Below are positions 21,800-34,685 of a stretch of 64,000 nucleotides of DNA, piece after piece (positions within the stretch are counted from its first letter, which is position 1; every line of letters begins with the position of its first letter). The notes under the pieces are model-generated. The model was not told where the DNA came from. It saw nothing but the letters and a program-made list of their open reading frames with translations, and did not search any database. The stretch spans positions 2,420,001-2,484,000 of the forward strand of contig NC_088321.1 of NCBI RefSeq assembly GCF_910592395.1. The letters are read 5' to 3'. The position numbers and the translations under genes are program-made. Origin of the DNA: Lineus longissimus. Taxonomy: Eukaryota > Nemertea > Pilidiophora > Heteronemertea > Lineidae.

Positions 21800-23790
21800 C
21801 AAGTTTAAAAACATACTTTTGCCAATGATAAATGAGTTTATTGTATTCGAAAAAAATATTTAATCTAATATTTTGATTATTTGGAAGACCGGTTACATTA
21901 GTTTAAAAGAAGCCAAATCTCACGCCTAAAAAGTGTTATTTGAGCTAATGCCTGACGTGAGAAAACTTAATCAATCTAAAAAATAACACAGATCCCAACA
22001 AATGGACCACTTAAGGTTTTATAGACAATTTAAACAAATTCATAGAACTTAATTATTTGTTTTCAATAATTCGATTATTTTTACAGCAAATTGTCAAATG
22101 CATGGATTTATAGCATGTGATCATTATGTATTTCTAATTCAAAGCTACGACATGCCTTATAATAAGGTAAGGTAATACAGACAATCTTTAGTAAGAAATC
22201 CAACATCAGCCTGATCTATGTCAGTAAACCCTCCCTCTGACTTTATTCACTAAGGAACCAAACCAAGGCTGTTACATAACAAGTAAACAAATCAGTTGAA
22301 TTTGCTGCATCTCTGGACGGAGCGCTTCAGTTTTGATAAAACTTGATTCGATGCGGTGCTTTTTATCCAGTTTCTGAGGTTTTGTAATTGTCGTAAAATC
22401 AATAAAGCAGAAATACTGGCTTTTAAAGGCCTACGCCGTTCGTTAAAAAAATTGAATTTGTAATTGAATCTGAAAAATGTCAATTGCGTAAATACATACT
22501 AAAAATAAATTTCAGCATTACCTTTTTGAAGATAGATATACAAATACTATGAAAACCAAGTTTCAACAAATTCGTATTCATAATTACTGCACTACGGCAT
22601 TGTGTACTGGTAGATTTAACTGGACCACAAGTAATTACGAACGGTGTACCCCTTTAAGAAGCGACATATTATGGATAGAACTTCCATTACCAACTTTCTG
22701 AGTTGACGTGTTTGCGTTAGACGAATATGTGGAAGATGCCACCATTATGGGAGGTACAGGAACAAGAAGGTACAAGAATGAATGCAATGTTCACACAAAA
22801 TCACTAGTAAATCGAATTTCAAAATTCGAATGGGGGAATTCGTTTTAATTCACACATGATTAGAAACCTCGCGCCACTCGTACTGGCAGCATCTGCGTCA
22901 TCTATGATGAACATTGTCATCAACAGAATGCTATGATAATGACATGGACTCAGCCAGTTCCAGTTTCGAACTCGGAATTGACTTGTCATAGCTTATTGTG
23001 TATATGATCATCACCTTGAACATGTAAAACGGCCGTTCACTAACATGACTATCGACCAAATCGAATATCAAAAAGATTAGACCCCCGCCAGTTGACAGTT
23101 ACTGACTGTAAAACTTTATTGAAATTCTTTCGGGCAATGCTTACGGGGAACCAAGTCAGTCATTACTAACCTAACTCACCTAACTCACCTAAACTCACCT
23201 AACCGTTTCCAGAAACACTGCATGGTTATTATATATTTGGACTATACCATTCTAGGCCCAGATACATACGATTTTAGATCAGACTTGTGGTTAGATATTT
23301 ACGAGAGCCAATCTGGGTTTCCGTCAAGGTTAGCAAACATACCATTACCCCACGATATGGCAACAAATTTTTTTGATCACAAGCTTATCATCCAAGTTTG
23401 GCATTTTATGAATGGTCCTTTTCGATGAGCTGATGACATGTTTGACTCCCGAAGGGTAACATTTGGCCCACTAACTAGGGAACGTGGCTTTTTCTCTTCG
23501 ACGACCCAATGCAATGGACGCATTATCAGGGACGTTGGTAATTTCTAAGGTGAATCCAAGTTTCCGCTTATTCTTCAACCTGTGATGCTGAATGCCCAAT
23601 AGTTGGGATCCAGTCATGAAATTCATGTCCCCGTTCTTGATATGGCCCCATAGCCAAGGTATGTACTATCCCGCCTTCTCTACTGTTTACTCTGATGTGT
23701 AACCGGTATTCTTTATTCTATTGATATTTCCCAAGATTATAATTTGTCCTAATAACCAATTTGAAACCTATATCAAGCCTTTGAGTTGGT
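21800..23790. other. no certain gene
   Basis: Mostly AT-rich. Two weak coding candidates lie here: minus 22745-22691 (ATG GTG GCA..., donor GTAATG), which could be a first exon, and plus about 23215-23428 (acceptor CGTTTCCAG, ends in a stop). Neither has recognisable homology or a confirmed partner, so neither is called as a gene. Confidence 0.3.
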
Positions 23791-23811
23791 TCTTTCAGAT
23801 CTCTCTGTTGA

Positions 23812-23990
23812 ATGACTGGCAGTCCCTATTATATTGTATCTAAACTGCAAGGTCAAGATCTACAACCTCTGGAGGGGCTAACTTGTAGTTATCCGCCACC
23901 TCCTTTCGAACATGACAAAGATGATCGACTGGCTGATAGCTTTGATGATGCCTTTGCTTACCAACAGCTGAAAGAAAGAATACAGAAGTT
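23812..23990 (+). CDS. unrecognised gene, exon 1 of a visible pair
   Basis: The segment reads SPYYIVSKLQGQDLQPLEGL, then a proline-rich SYPPPPFEHDKDDRLAD and AYQQLKERIQK, with donor GTATGTATCG after 23990. An acceptor TTCTTTCAG lies at 23798 and a second, CTGGCAG, just inside. A TGA sits immediately before the ATG at 23812, so either translation starts at this ATG or the inner acceptor is used. It ends with two nucleotides of a codon, which the exon at 24712 completes. I do not recognise the protein. Confidence 0.5.
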
Positions 23991-24711
23991 GTATGTATCG
24001 TTAGCATTTTGGCCACATAAACGATACAAGTTTAATGCATAATGAAATCTCCGTTTTAGCGATATTGATGTGCTTGGTCAGAATGCCTAATCTATATAAG
24101 GCCATGCTACATTCTTCTTATCGGGTGACAAAAAATGCTTCTTTACGACATTCCCAGTACGTGCATTGGGCTATGTTTTTACTAATAGATTCTATACTTG
24201 CTTTTACTGTGTGATATTTTAAGTGAGTAACATCTTCATTATGTCAGTTTTATCTTATCACTTTAAACACATGTTACTGTAAAACGGCCGTTCACTTTTC
24301 TGTTCGAAGCTGTAATACTTATATTTCTATGATGACAGACTGATCGAGAGTCAATATTATTCTTTGCAGCTCTGATCTGCTTACCTTATCCGTCTGAAAG
24401 AGAGAATAAAAGAGAGAATACAGAAGTTTGAAACGTTAACTGGTTGGTCACAAAATTGAAGGATGTTTTTTAAGCAGTATAAGGAGGGTCTTTCACCATG
24501 CATTCTGTGGATGCAACACTTTTTATTCATGTGTTGTAAGAGTTTCAAAACTACAAAACAAATAAATACATGTACATGTAGTTGTTTACGTTTTACGTAT
24601 TCCTTCATCAATCGTATTAAATGAGGTAAAGAAATATGCCGTAATTAATGGGATGTTGTCCAACAGTTACTTTCTTTAAGCAAAAGTGTTACATCTTTAT
24701 ACAACATCCAG

Positions 24712-24890
24712 GTTTTTAGAGGGTCGTTTTAAATTACGCTTCTTACAGCGAAAAGGCCTCTTCAAGTTTACAGATGTTTGGAACGACCGCGTCCAAATAA
24801 AGTCAGATGCTCTATCCTCATATTATCGAGAGGCCATGAAAATGTCACCAACTCAAGAGATAGAGCGGCCTTATGCCATGTTTACCCAAC
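24712..24890 (+). CDS. unrecognised gene, exon 2 of a visible pair
   Basis: The acceptor is ACAACATCCAG. The frame continues in phase from 23990 and reads FLEGRFKLRFLQRKGLF, then KFTDVWNDRVQ and SYYREAMKMSPTQEIERPYA. The composition is typical of a folded, basic, helix-rich protein. The 3' border is uncertain: the open frame runs to 24998 but turns hydrophobic and AT-rich after about 24890, and no strong donor is seen. The family is unknown to me. Confidence 0.5.
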
Positions 24891-24999
24891 TATGTTTGTT
24901 CTTCACTTGTTTCATTATTAGCAAACTATACTTCTTAACGTTTTTGTCGTTTTTATATTGTTTTAAAATGTTGTTAGCGATAGAAGTAAAAACAACATG

Positions 25000-26400
25000 A
25001 TTGTTATTAATCTTTTTCCTCAAAAAGTCAATGAATTCCTCGCGCGGGAATTCGTTTTCATGACGGCATTTCGAATTCGATTACAGCTCATCTAATGCAG
25101 CGTTGTTTTGCCGAGATTGGGAGTTTGAAGCCTTACAATTAAGCATTTTCTTTCCCAATTTTCGCATATTTTGAAGCGATGTTAGGAAAAGATGTCAAAT
25201 GTATGAACACCTTGTACTTATGTGTAACCAACAGCAAGTGAAGTCGTCCGCCACCATGGTTGATTTGGGCTATATCCCTAGAAACTTTAGTAACGAGGAA
25301 AAAACATCTGTGTCTCCTGTCAATGTGTTGATGCATGGCTCCAGGCAGTACATTTTGTACATTATTCATGCATATAGCTCCACATGGGGAGGATCTCTGC
25401 ACGGAAGGCTAACTTGTGTCCAATCAGAGTCAACATCGGAATACTGTTGTCATTCTGTCAAATTTTGAATTTTCAACTTTATGTGCAATTTGTTGATAGA
25501 AACTACTACTGCAATATAGAAGGTGACTGGGAAGCCGAAAGCTTGGTAATAATGCCCTTAAAAATGCCATTGATAATTTAAGGGTTAAGAAAGCAATACC
25601 TATAAATGTTTACTATAGAAATGAAATTTAACACACATGCGATTTGGATACCGTTATTTCTGGCATAAATTTCCATGCATCTTGCATTAAGACTTCGTTC
25701 AAAATACAAAAAATGCAATTGCAAACGCAAATTCACAGTTACTCATTTGTAAGTGAAAGCTCGGACATGTCGGAGGTTTTGATTAATGTAATTGATGTTA
25801 TCTTAGACCTGAAGCGAAAACGGATACATTTGGCACCAAAAAGTTGACATGCCAATTTTGGTACATGACAAAAGGGAATAATATATAATGATTTGTAACA
25901 AGAATTATTTTGGTTATTAATAACGAAACGCACGCCAATAATGAATTAAATCCAACTCGCTGTGAATGTATACGTATACTAAAAATGTTCCTCGAATTAC
26001 TTAAAAATTGGAAAGTCCGAAAAGATTGACAACAAACGGCCTCCTGTCCTAAAGCTCCTTTTGATTGTTCCAAAAGACTTGTGTAATTATAAAGAATGAT
26101 AATGAACTGACTGGGGCGTACAGGCTTAACATATGGTATATAGGAAATACCCGCGAAGGTGACGCAAACGTACGGCCAAAACTGAAGTGAATGTGCGCTT
26201 ATTAAATACAAAATCGTAAATACATTTAATGGTACGAAGATAAAATACAGTCCACAATTTGTATTTTCAGTGAAACCCTTTTGGCGGTGCGATCAAATCT
26301 ATGCCATTCAGACATGAGCCATAATCGGGATTGCTCTTAGCATATTTAGAGGTTCGTGTAAGGTTCGCAATATCCAACAGTTTATGCCTCTAATGCGGTA
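25000..26400. other. no gene recognised
   Basis: AT-rich non-coding DNA without recognised exons, repeats or transposon ends. Confidence 0.4.
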
Positions 26401-26415
26401 AGTACTAGCAATATG

Positions 26416-28092
26416 TTTTTAGCTCAGCTGACTAAGTCAGCCGAGCTTGTCAAATAAGTTGTTCAGTGGCGTCCGTCTGTCCATCCATCCATCCATCCGT
26501 CCGTCCGTTAAACCCATGGTGCACATTTTGTAACCGTAAGACCTAGAGACTTCAATTTTGCATTTCTGGATACTTCTGGTCAAACTCTACTTTCAAAACA
26601 AAATTTGTCGCCATTCGACCTACTTCCTGCGAGCGAGAGTGCATGAAGGAAACTGGCCTATATCGGCCTAGGAGCAGCAGAATTAGTCGAAATATGCTCT
26701 AATATTAAGATAAAATTCTTAAAAATCTATTTTATTGAGAAAAAGTTCAAAATTTTAACAGGAGAGGGCGCTACCTGCCTTTTAATTATTTCTGCCGATT
26801 CAAATTCCCGCCCGATGACGTCAGCCATCAATGAAGTCTCCTATTTGCCAGTTCTCAAAACATGGCAGCTACACAACAAAAGCAGTAGCTCCAGGAATAA
26901 ATCACTGTTCACTTCAGCTTCGTAATCGTTTGTACCCCCACTTTATTGTGTTTTGTGTGGTGTTCTTATTCAATCAACGATGTAAGGCCTTATTATGTTG
27001 GTTTTAATTGAGAAGGTGCATTATAAGCGGCGTACGAAATATCGAAGCGGAGACAAAATGGCGGCATGTTGTTTACGCCATGTGCAATAATCTTGGAGCT
27101 CGATGACACTCAAGTACCCAATTGTCTGCTTAAAAAGTAGTCTGGTAGGCGATATTATCACTAGTTCGTTTCAGTGGTAGTCATAAGGTCTTTAGGGACT
27201 AAATTCAGAAATTAGTTCTTGAAAATTTGGCCACATTTCTGTGAAAACGATATCGGAAGTGCATGCTCTGTTCGCGATGACATCGCCGATGTATTTTGAA
27301 GTGGAGAATTCCCACAGTATGTGCAGTGAATCGGCAAGATTCTGTTCGCCTATTATGTTTTAGTTCTACGATTCTTTCATGAGTAAAAAGTAGACATTCT
27401 AAGCAATACAATAATGTCACTCCCATAAAAATTGATTGGAAATTGAGGGAGCTACGGCATTCTGTTCGGCAACTGGCAGCGCTGAAAAAATACATTGCAT
27501 ACTGTACAATACCAAATGGCACATTTTAAAAAGCGCTCATTGGACAACGTAGGGAATTACCAGAAATGACGTCATCGCTGGTCTAAATAGAAAACTACGG
27601 TGGCGCAGTAGAGCACAAGAAAAGGTTTAGCATTAACTTCGTCATGCAAGCTTCAGCAACAAAACAATTTCTCATGAATGATTTATTTGATCATCATCAG
27701 CTTGTTTCCCCTGATAGATAAAAAAATGATTTACAATTTCCATCAAAGCTTTCTATTTTGTGTATAGTCACATGTTATTTAACTGGCAAGGAGCCAAGCA
27801 GTTTTGAATATTCGCGGGAAAATACTTCGTGCTTGTAAACGAGGCTATGACAATGAGTATCCTCATTCATGGCATAAACTTCATGTTTCGGTAAATATTT
27901 TCATACGATGATTTCACCCGAATTATGGTCAGGATTGAGGAATGAACAGTGGCATAATTATGTCAACCAAAAACATTGGTACCGTAGTGAACGCAAAAGG
28001 ATATCAAATACCATGGAGCATGCCATTTTCATGCATAATGAACTAAACACCGGGAAGATATTAATGATATTAACTCAGCTGAGCGCAAGGGC
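26416..28092 (+). mobile_element. Helentron-like non-autonomous element, 1.7 kb, copy 2
   Basis: A near-identical copy of 13281-14992. Its 5' end is complete: AGCTC-A-GCTGACT-A-AGTCAGC-C-GAGCT forms a hairpin just inside the left border, followed by CGTCCGTCTGTCCATCC and GTGCACATTTTGTAACCG. The right end (TCAGCTGAGCGCAAGGGC) stops inside the terminal palindrome that copy 1 retains in part, so it is slightly 3'-truncated. No recognisable protein is encoded. A minus-strand 105-codon frame (27522-27205) is shared with copy 1. Confidence 0.75.
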
Positions 28093-28990
28093 AATCCTCA
28101 TTATTAGTACAATTTCAAAGGGTTTCAATTTTGGGACCCAATGTATGCGCAAACAGAAATAACAGGCTCGAACATTCCTAACGTTTGTCAACCTTGTTAA
28201 TCTTATCTTAAAACTTCGACAGTCATCATGCATGCTTGAGTGATACCAACCTGATGAAACACCAATGAGATAAAAGTGATTTACATTATTGGCATTATTT
28301 ATATAAAAAGACACAAATAGTTTGATCAATTTATCTTTGCATTACCATGTGATAAATGAAAGACTTTCCAATACAGTGCGGAGCCCAGCGGTCGAATCGC
28401 GGTAAGACTTTTTCACCTAAATCTTCTTTATACTAATCTCTAATCGCTGTCACACGAAGTGCACCCTAAGGTGTCTGCAGAGACTGCCACGCTCTCGATT
28501 CGTGCAGTGAGGGATCGAGTAGAGGATCCTAATGCACATCACAAACGGGGAGGGAGGGGGGGTGGTCATGACTACATGAATTGTCGTAATTTTTTTCGGT
28601 CCCACACAACCCCTAGGTTATGGCTCCAATTCGTTGTCCGATTCATCTTTCAATGGTTGGTTGTACACTAATTTTCTCCATTTTGAAATGTTCTGTCGAC
28701 GGTGTCATCGATCTCTCCCGCCCAATTGATCACTGCTGGGATTGTGCCTAGGGTGCCACACAGATGTAAAACACCGCTTGATTGTAGCAATGGCCTCATG
28801 ATGCTGTCTGTCATCGTGATATTCTGCAGTGAGGTCTGATTCAAAACTATATACTGGCAAAAGCTGGCATATTTAACATCATTGTAAAGATGTCTAGTCA
28901 GAAGGACAACTTTAAAAAGTTATGAATCTATGAGTTGGCGCTTATTTGTGGGCAGGCTCGACTGGCACCTGATCATGTATCTTTGAAAGT
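28093..28990. other. no gene recognised
   Basis: Non-coding DNA with a G-rich patch near 28545-28565. Nothing else identified. Confidence 0.4.
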
Positions 28991-29530
28991 AGGTAGATTT
29001 CTTCTCCAGACGCAGAGCCGCATGATGACCGATGAAGTATCTTGGGCAATCATGGCTTCTGACCTGATACTGGGTAAGTTACTGGACTGATTTCAACATG
29101 GTACTTGTTTAGTTCGTCATACATCGTCAAGTACTCCAGATTTCCAGCAGGCGTCTTTCCGTGCTAATGAGTTTGCCCTTTTACCTGGTTGCAGACTTTG
29201 TCGGGAAAATCGGCTGGGTCACGGTGCCAAGGTAGTGGGATTATCAGAGGTTTTCCATCTTTTTTGCGCAATCACGAATCATCATGACCTTCGTCTTCTC
29301 CAGTGCCATCAGGTATTTATTTTGGTATGGAAGATTGGCTCGGTGCAGCATGAACTCCAAGCAACTCCATCTGCTCAGAGCACCAAAAGACGACACAGGC
29401 TCTGGCAACAAAAGCATGGTACAAGGCAAAAGGCACGTTGAGCACAATTGAGCGATGATGAATCAAAGATAACCGAACCAAGAGTATACGTTGTCTCGCC
29501 GAGAGACTTGTGATGATCAACACCGGGAGA
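28990..29530 (-). pseudogene. BEL/Pao-like retrotransposon remnant
   Basis: Read on minus, scattered frames carry LPYQNKYLMALEKTK, then KPLIIPLPWHRDPADFPD and later YDELNKYHVEIS. This order (an ED-ALE stretch, an IPLPW-DP-LP-N stretch and the start of the RT region) is that of BEL/Pao polyproteins just before the reverse transcriptase. Stops and frameshifts are frequent. The assignment is by pattern only. Confidence 0.4.
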
Positions 29531-29559
29531 ATATCAACGGGTCCTGATCGACCCCGATT

Positions 29560-30120
29560 TACCGTAGCAGAATGAGTTGGTTCAAAATATCTCTGTCAAA
29601 CATCTCAGTGAGTTCTCCGTGACAACCTAACCGATCTTCGGAATTGCGATAACTCCGATATTATAGCTCGAGACACTGTAAATCTTGGCACATCTTAGCA
29701 CATCCTTGATAGTCGCGTGTCATGCAGCTTTACTGGAATTGGTCCTGGAGCGCTCGCTCCTGCAAGTATTGCCGGTGTAACAGTAACAAATGCCCCCCCT
29801 GGAAAAAGTGTCCGGCCCTATTGTATTCTGCAATATGGTTCTATAGAGACCCTGACCGTCAATAGCTCAGAGATTGAAGCGCATAATAGAATCCTTTGTT
29901 TCCCGGGCATTCTATCCTAGGACATTTTAAACTTCGACACCGGGATGAAAAGATGACAAATGTGTCATCCCTAGATCAAAATCATATTTTTTACCGTTGT
30001 ATACCGGCCTAGAAGAAAAATAAAGGTATCAGTCAGGGAAAAAAAGACGTGTCATAACTTATTAAAATGCGCATCGATTGTCGAACGGGAGCAGCTGCCA
30101 CTTTTAAAATTTTCAGTTAA
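29560..30120. other. no gene recognised
   Basis: Non-coding; perhaps more of the degraded retrotransposon to the left, but no motif is readable. Confidence 0.3.
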
Positions 30121-30169
30121 AAACGGTTAGATCAATCGCACACATGATGAACAGGCTGGCAAACCCGGC

Positions 30170-30675
30170 TTGCCAAACAGGTGAAAAATTCTACCCTAGA
30201 AAATGCAGAACGCTGCTGCTCTTCTGGTAGTCAGGTGCCGGAAGTCGGTGCATATAACTCCAATTCTCCATGACCTGCACTGGTTGCCGGTAGCACAGCG
30301 AATTCAATACAAGGTTATCATATTTGCTTTTAAAGCAACCTATGGACTGGTTCCATCTTATATTTCCGAGCTCATTGTCTCGCAGTCTCACTCGTTTGAC
30401 CTGCGATCGCAGGGGTGTGTCAGGCTGCGGGTGAGTCCAAAGCCGGTTGTACCATCATACGGTGACCGGGCTTTCTCTCTCGCAGCCCCACAGCTCTGGA
30501 ATGCTCTACCCGAACGACTGAGATTGTGTGACAACCTTAACTCATTCAGAGTCCTTCTGAAAACCCACCTCTTTCGGGAGGCCTTTGGATGAGTTGGTGT
30601 TTCCATTGTAAAGCGGATTGAGCGGACAATTGTCTGGATACTGCGCTATATAAGCATCATTTATATATACCCTGT
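30170..30675 (+). pseudogene. 3' end of a CR1/L2-type LINE with its 3' UTR
   Basis: The frame (30203-30592) reads MQNAAALLV, HITPILHDLHWLPVAQRIQY, then FAFKATYGLVPSYISELI, LWNALPERLRLC and FRVLLKTHLF. This is the conserved C-terminus of CR1/L2-type LINE ORF2. It is followed by a short 3' UTR with AGCGGATTGAGCGGACAATT and GCGCTATATAAGCATC, a tail typical of L2-like elements and of SINEs that use them. The RT domain is absent (5' truncation). Confidence 0.85.
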
Positions 30676-31300
30676 TTGGCGAGCCGGAGGCTTTACAACA
30701 CATCAGCCAATCGGAGAGCAGTGGCGTCATATTTGAATTAATATGCGCCTACCTAACAATGGCCGATTTCTCGCTCTCGTTTCATTTTCATATAGAAAAT
30801 TATTTTTCTTGTCAAAAATCGATGGAGAGGAATATAAACGAGTATGTGATTAACTGATAAGCGTAATGAATGCCTTGGGTACATTGCTAATGTCCTTCGC
30901 TATAACACTGGTAGTGTTGTTGAACGCTTTGTCATTGAATAATAATGAGCTCTTCGACAACTATATATATCAATGAGTTCGGCTCGCCATTCAGGGCAGA
31001 AAAAGTCGCTGTGTGGTAAGCCGGGCTACCAAATAGTCACTTTCTTGAAAGAATTAGCAAATGAAGATTTTGGTTCCATAATTACATTCAATTCAGTCCA
31101 ATTCCCAGGTGAAAACAGATTGGTTTTACCAGATAAGGGCGAAAAGCCAAACCCATTTCGTTAGGAGATCAACTCTACAGTACTCATGATATGAGTGGTA
31201 AGCTTACGAAAAAATCCAGAGGCCAGAAGTCATACAGACATTCACCATGTCAGCTGACATGGGAGTGAAACAAGAGCTGCCACGCCTCTTGGTGAAGATT
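30676..31300. other. no gene recognised
   Basis: Non-coding spacer between the LINE tail and the BEL/Pao remnant; it may include decayed LTR sequence, but no direct repeat pair was found. Confidence 0.3.
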
Positions 31301-34135
31301 AAGGGGACTGATCCGTACATACCCAAGGGATGATGCGAGATGACATCTTATTGCAAGGCACTGATTGTTGGTTGGTATTCAATCAAAACAACTTAATGTC
31401 GGTGCGAAACCATTTCAGTCACAGTTTCATACCATTGAAGCTCAAGCATGTCAAGCAGCAGGGGGTGATGAGATGAACCGCGGTGTCCACACACAAGATC
31501 TAGTTAACCACCATCGTTATGTTAGTCAGGGTCAAGGTCAATCTAGACCAAGAGATGTATTTTGTCAGAGTGCTCCAGCCGTCATTCATCACTCGATCCA
31601 AGGTCATCAGAATTTAGGAGAGAGAAACGGTTCAATTCACATGATTCAAAGCGTTCCAGCAACTCTTCAGTACCAAAGACAGGGGCTTTATAATCCTGGT
31701 CAAGGCCATCCCACTCAGAGGAATGCATCTTGTCAGGACTCGAAGTCAGGCTGACCACCTGATCGAAGGCTCTTCAGATGCGCCTTGTACTGCCGAAGCC
31801 AGAGATTAGGGGTTTTGATGGAGACCTCCTTGCTTTTGCCAGGTTTATGATGGCGTTTTAGCAGAACGTTGAGACAAGAACATGTGACCCAGAGGAGCTG
31901 TTCCAGCTTCAACGAAAACATTGCCATGGAAGAGCCAGCGATGCCATTGCGAAATATGACATGCTTTTTTCAGACCAGAGGCCAAGCACTACATTTGGTT
32001 GAACTTCGGGCAACCTCATCTGAAAAAAAAAGAAGCTGAAATCACAGGGCGACATTAACTACATATGGTGACAGGCATGGAATGAGAAGGTACGCCGAGT
32101 TGCTGGAAACCACGTGTCTGTCTCTCCGTAGCGTTAACAAATAGAAGAGATTGGATCATCAGACTACCTTTTGGACGCCGTTGCCAAGTTGCCGATGCAG
32201 GATCGTCGTGCTTGGCTGAGAGAGACCGCTTCGATCCGTGAAGAGTTGAAGAAAGTCAGTTTCGCCGATGCCTTTGATTTTGTCAAGAGACTCTCGCGAG
32301 AAGTGAATGATACTGAATTTGAAGCGTGAAGCATGATAAACGGAGGACCATTCACAAGGACTGAGACAAACCACCAGCTGTGAAGGCGTGCTTCATATCG
32401 AAGACAAAGACTGCTGATGCGACTAATTAAGGTGCATTGAATGCAGTGACGGTCTGGAGCACTGTATTTTGGAGTGTTCTACCATCCGGAAACTTCCATG
32501 GAAATAAAGGCAGGAAAAGTCAGAGGAAAAGGGCTGTGTTGCAACTGTCTAAATGCTGATGAAATAATCAGTCACAACAACTCAGCCAAGAAAGGCCCTT
32601 CACCGAGGGAATGTACGATGACAGGATGCAGGTCAACATCGAAACACCATACCCTTCTAATTTTTGATTATGACGATTAAGAAAAGGGCAGCAGCCCGAC
32701 CAGCTCCATGAAAATCAACAGCAATTTCTGCTCAGAGGTGTACTTCCTTGCCTTTCCAGTCATTATCAGGTCTCTAATCACTGGAAGAGAGATGAAAACC
32801 TTGACAGGGATGGACTCCTACTCCAGCGTCTGTCTTTGCATAGAAGACGTTTTGCAAGAACTGTCAGTCAAACAGGAAAATAAGCGAGTTGAATTGAAAA
32901 CATTGAACGGAGTGAGTGCAGGCGAAATCACTACGTTCCGCCTCAGCATTTCAGGATTAGATGGCAACAGCTGGTTTGAGATTGCAGAACTTTTCTCATG
33001 GGAGAAATTGCCCATTGGGAACAAACCTTTGCCAACCAAGTAAACCTGGTCAAATTACGAGCATCTCAGATATCTATCGGTTGCAGACACTCCAGTTGGA
33101 AAGCTGAAGGTGTTGATTGAAGGCAGCATCCCATCTGCCTACAAGCAACTTGAATGGAGAGAAGGACCGTGACCGGACCAGCCCATCGCTGTAAGTTTCC
33201 CATGGGACTGGACACTGCTTTGAGGTCCCACTGAATGTAATCATGTCTCTGTAAAAGAACAGGAGATCAGCGAGATGCTCATGATCTAGATTAGCTGAAC
33301 TTGATCGAGTTGGGACCAAGTATCATTTCGACAAGCCAACCTCAGCAAAAGATGTGATGCGAATGAGATTCTAACTGACATCCCCAGCAAAAGAGAGCTG
33401 GCACTAAAAAGACTTGAGGGAATCAGGACAAAGCTGAAGAAAAGAAGATTGGTGAAAGAAAAACTGACAGAATACGATGGCAATTGTGAACTCTTCAGAA
33501 AATACAGAGAGAATGGCTATGCTGATGAGATAGCGACCAATGTGCCTGTACAATACGTGCCCTTTCATCATGTGTATCACCCAGCAAAACCTGGAAAAAT
33601 GAGGATCGTGTGGGACGCTGCCGCACGCCATGAGGATATACCTGATTTGATGACCATGTTTATGCAGGAGCAGAAAGCATGAATTCGCTGCTTGGTGACT
33701 TGATAAGGTTCATGGACTTGAGGAGAAATAGCTTCCAAGTTGACATCAATGCGATGTATAATCAGATTTACATCAGGAGGCAACATCGGAATCTGATGAC
33801 GAGGTTTCTGTAGTTCAAAGATGATGAATTGGATGCAGTGCCTGAAGAGTACCAGCTCCTCAACAATTATTTTGGTGGTACACATGCTCCTGCGATGGCA
33901 GGTTATGCAGTATAAGCGACATTTTTGGACAACAAGGACGATTTCCACCCAGAACAATCCATACAGGACTTCGTAACACATACGTTGTTGATGTTTCGAA
34001 GTCTTAAGAGCCAAGGCTGGCAGTCCAAGTTGTCTCAGAAATTTTTGACCTATTCACAATCAAAAGAGGTGGATTCGAGCTGGCCAAGTTTGTCACATCT
34101 TAGACAAAGATCTTCTGCTGCTGCTAGATGATCCA
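31300..34135 (+). pseudogene. BEL/Pao retrotransposon gag-pro-RT remnant
   Basis: Pieces in the expected order are spread over several frames: a Gln-rich gag part (31365-31754); a gag core with the PEIRGF-type motif and a GRA-DAI stretch (to about 31960); a zinc knuckle and HH-TLL motif (about 32535-32660, CCNCLNADE...HHTLL); an aspartic-protease/DUF1758-like part (32708-33240, with the NGVSAG and IGNK stretches); and the RT start (33449-33682: YVPFHHVYHP, KMRIVWDAA), with DINAMYNQIYI and YFGGTHAP after it. The region that should carry the catalytic YVDD box (about 33970-34000) is out of frame. There are many stops. No LTR pair was recognised. Confidence 0.75.
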
Positions 34136-34159
34136 AAACTCCAGGCGGCATCAAGAGTG

Positions 34160-34680
34160 TGAGTCGATATGGGACATGAATACAATAGCAGGGGAAGAGG
34201 TGGCAGAGGACGGCGTGGATGTCGGCGTACCAACCCCTCACTTCCAAGTGTCTTGAGGTTAAGGGATCACTCCCTTGACAATTGCAGTGGTTCGGATGCT
34301 GACTCTGATGATGGTTTTAAAGTTCCCAGTTATGAACAGAAATGGTTGCGTAGACGTGAAAACTCGAGTCAAAAGGTGATCACCGGCAAATCTGGTAGCT
34401 GTGGTTTCAAGGGTGCCCCGGAGCCGGACAGAGATTTGTTCTTCTTTGAGTCGATCATTCAACTCTTACTGAGGACCTTGAGAGTCATCTCAAAAATAAG
34501 AATTTTGAGATTCGCAAGCTTGCGATTGTGTCTCATGAGGAAGCCCAGTTCAGATCCTTTCGATTAACTGTGTCAAAGTCACAGTTTGGCAGGCTGTTTG
34601 ATGAGAGCTTTGGCCAGAGGGTGTGCGCATTAGAAAATTCAATACCCCGCGATCGCAGCTCGGAGGATAACGACAGTAGT
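34160..34680 (+). pseudogene. LINE ORF1 with RRM-like C-terminus, frameshifted
   Basis: The ORF begins near 34169 with an RG-rich stretch (RGRGGRGRRGCR), then an acidic linker and the segment APEPDRDLFFFE. After a frame change near 34450 the next frame encodes a beta-alpha segment ending FDESFWPEGVRIRKF, like the SF-V-WP-GV-V--F ending common to ORF1 proteins of CR1/L2/jockey-like LINEs. It lies directly upstream of the endonuclease ORF at 34686, as in an intact LINE. Confidence 0.65.
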
Positions 34681-34685
34681 AATCA

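Noticed and set aside
22691-22745. Possible first exon (ATG GTG GCA...) of the kinase gene
   Set aside because: It has a donor, but it ends in phase 1 while the next known exon starts in phase 0, and no linking exon was found.
24381-24611. 76-codon minus-strand frame beside the unknown plus-strand exons
   Set aside because: The composition is irregular and it is antisense to the better supported exons; there is no motif.
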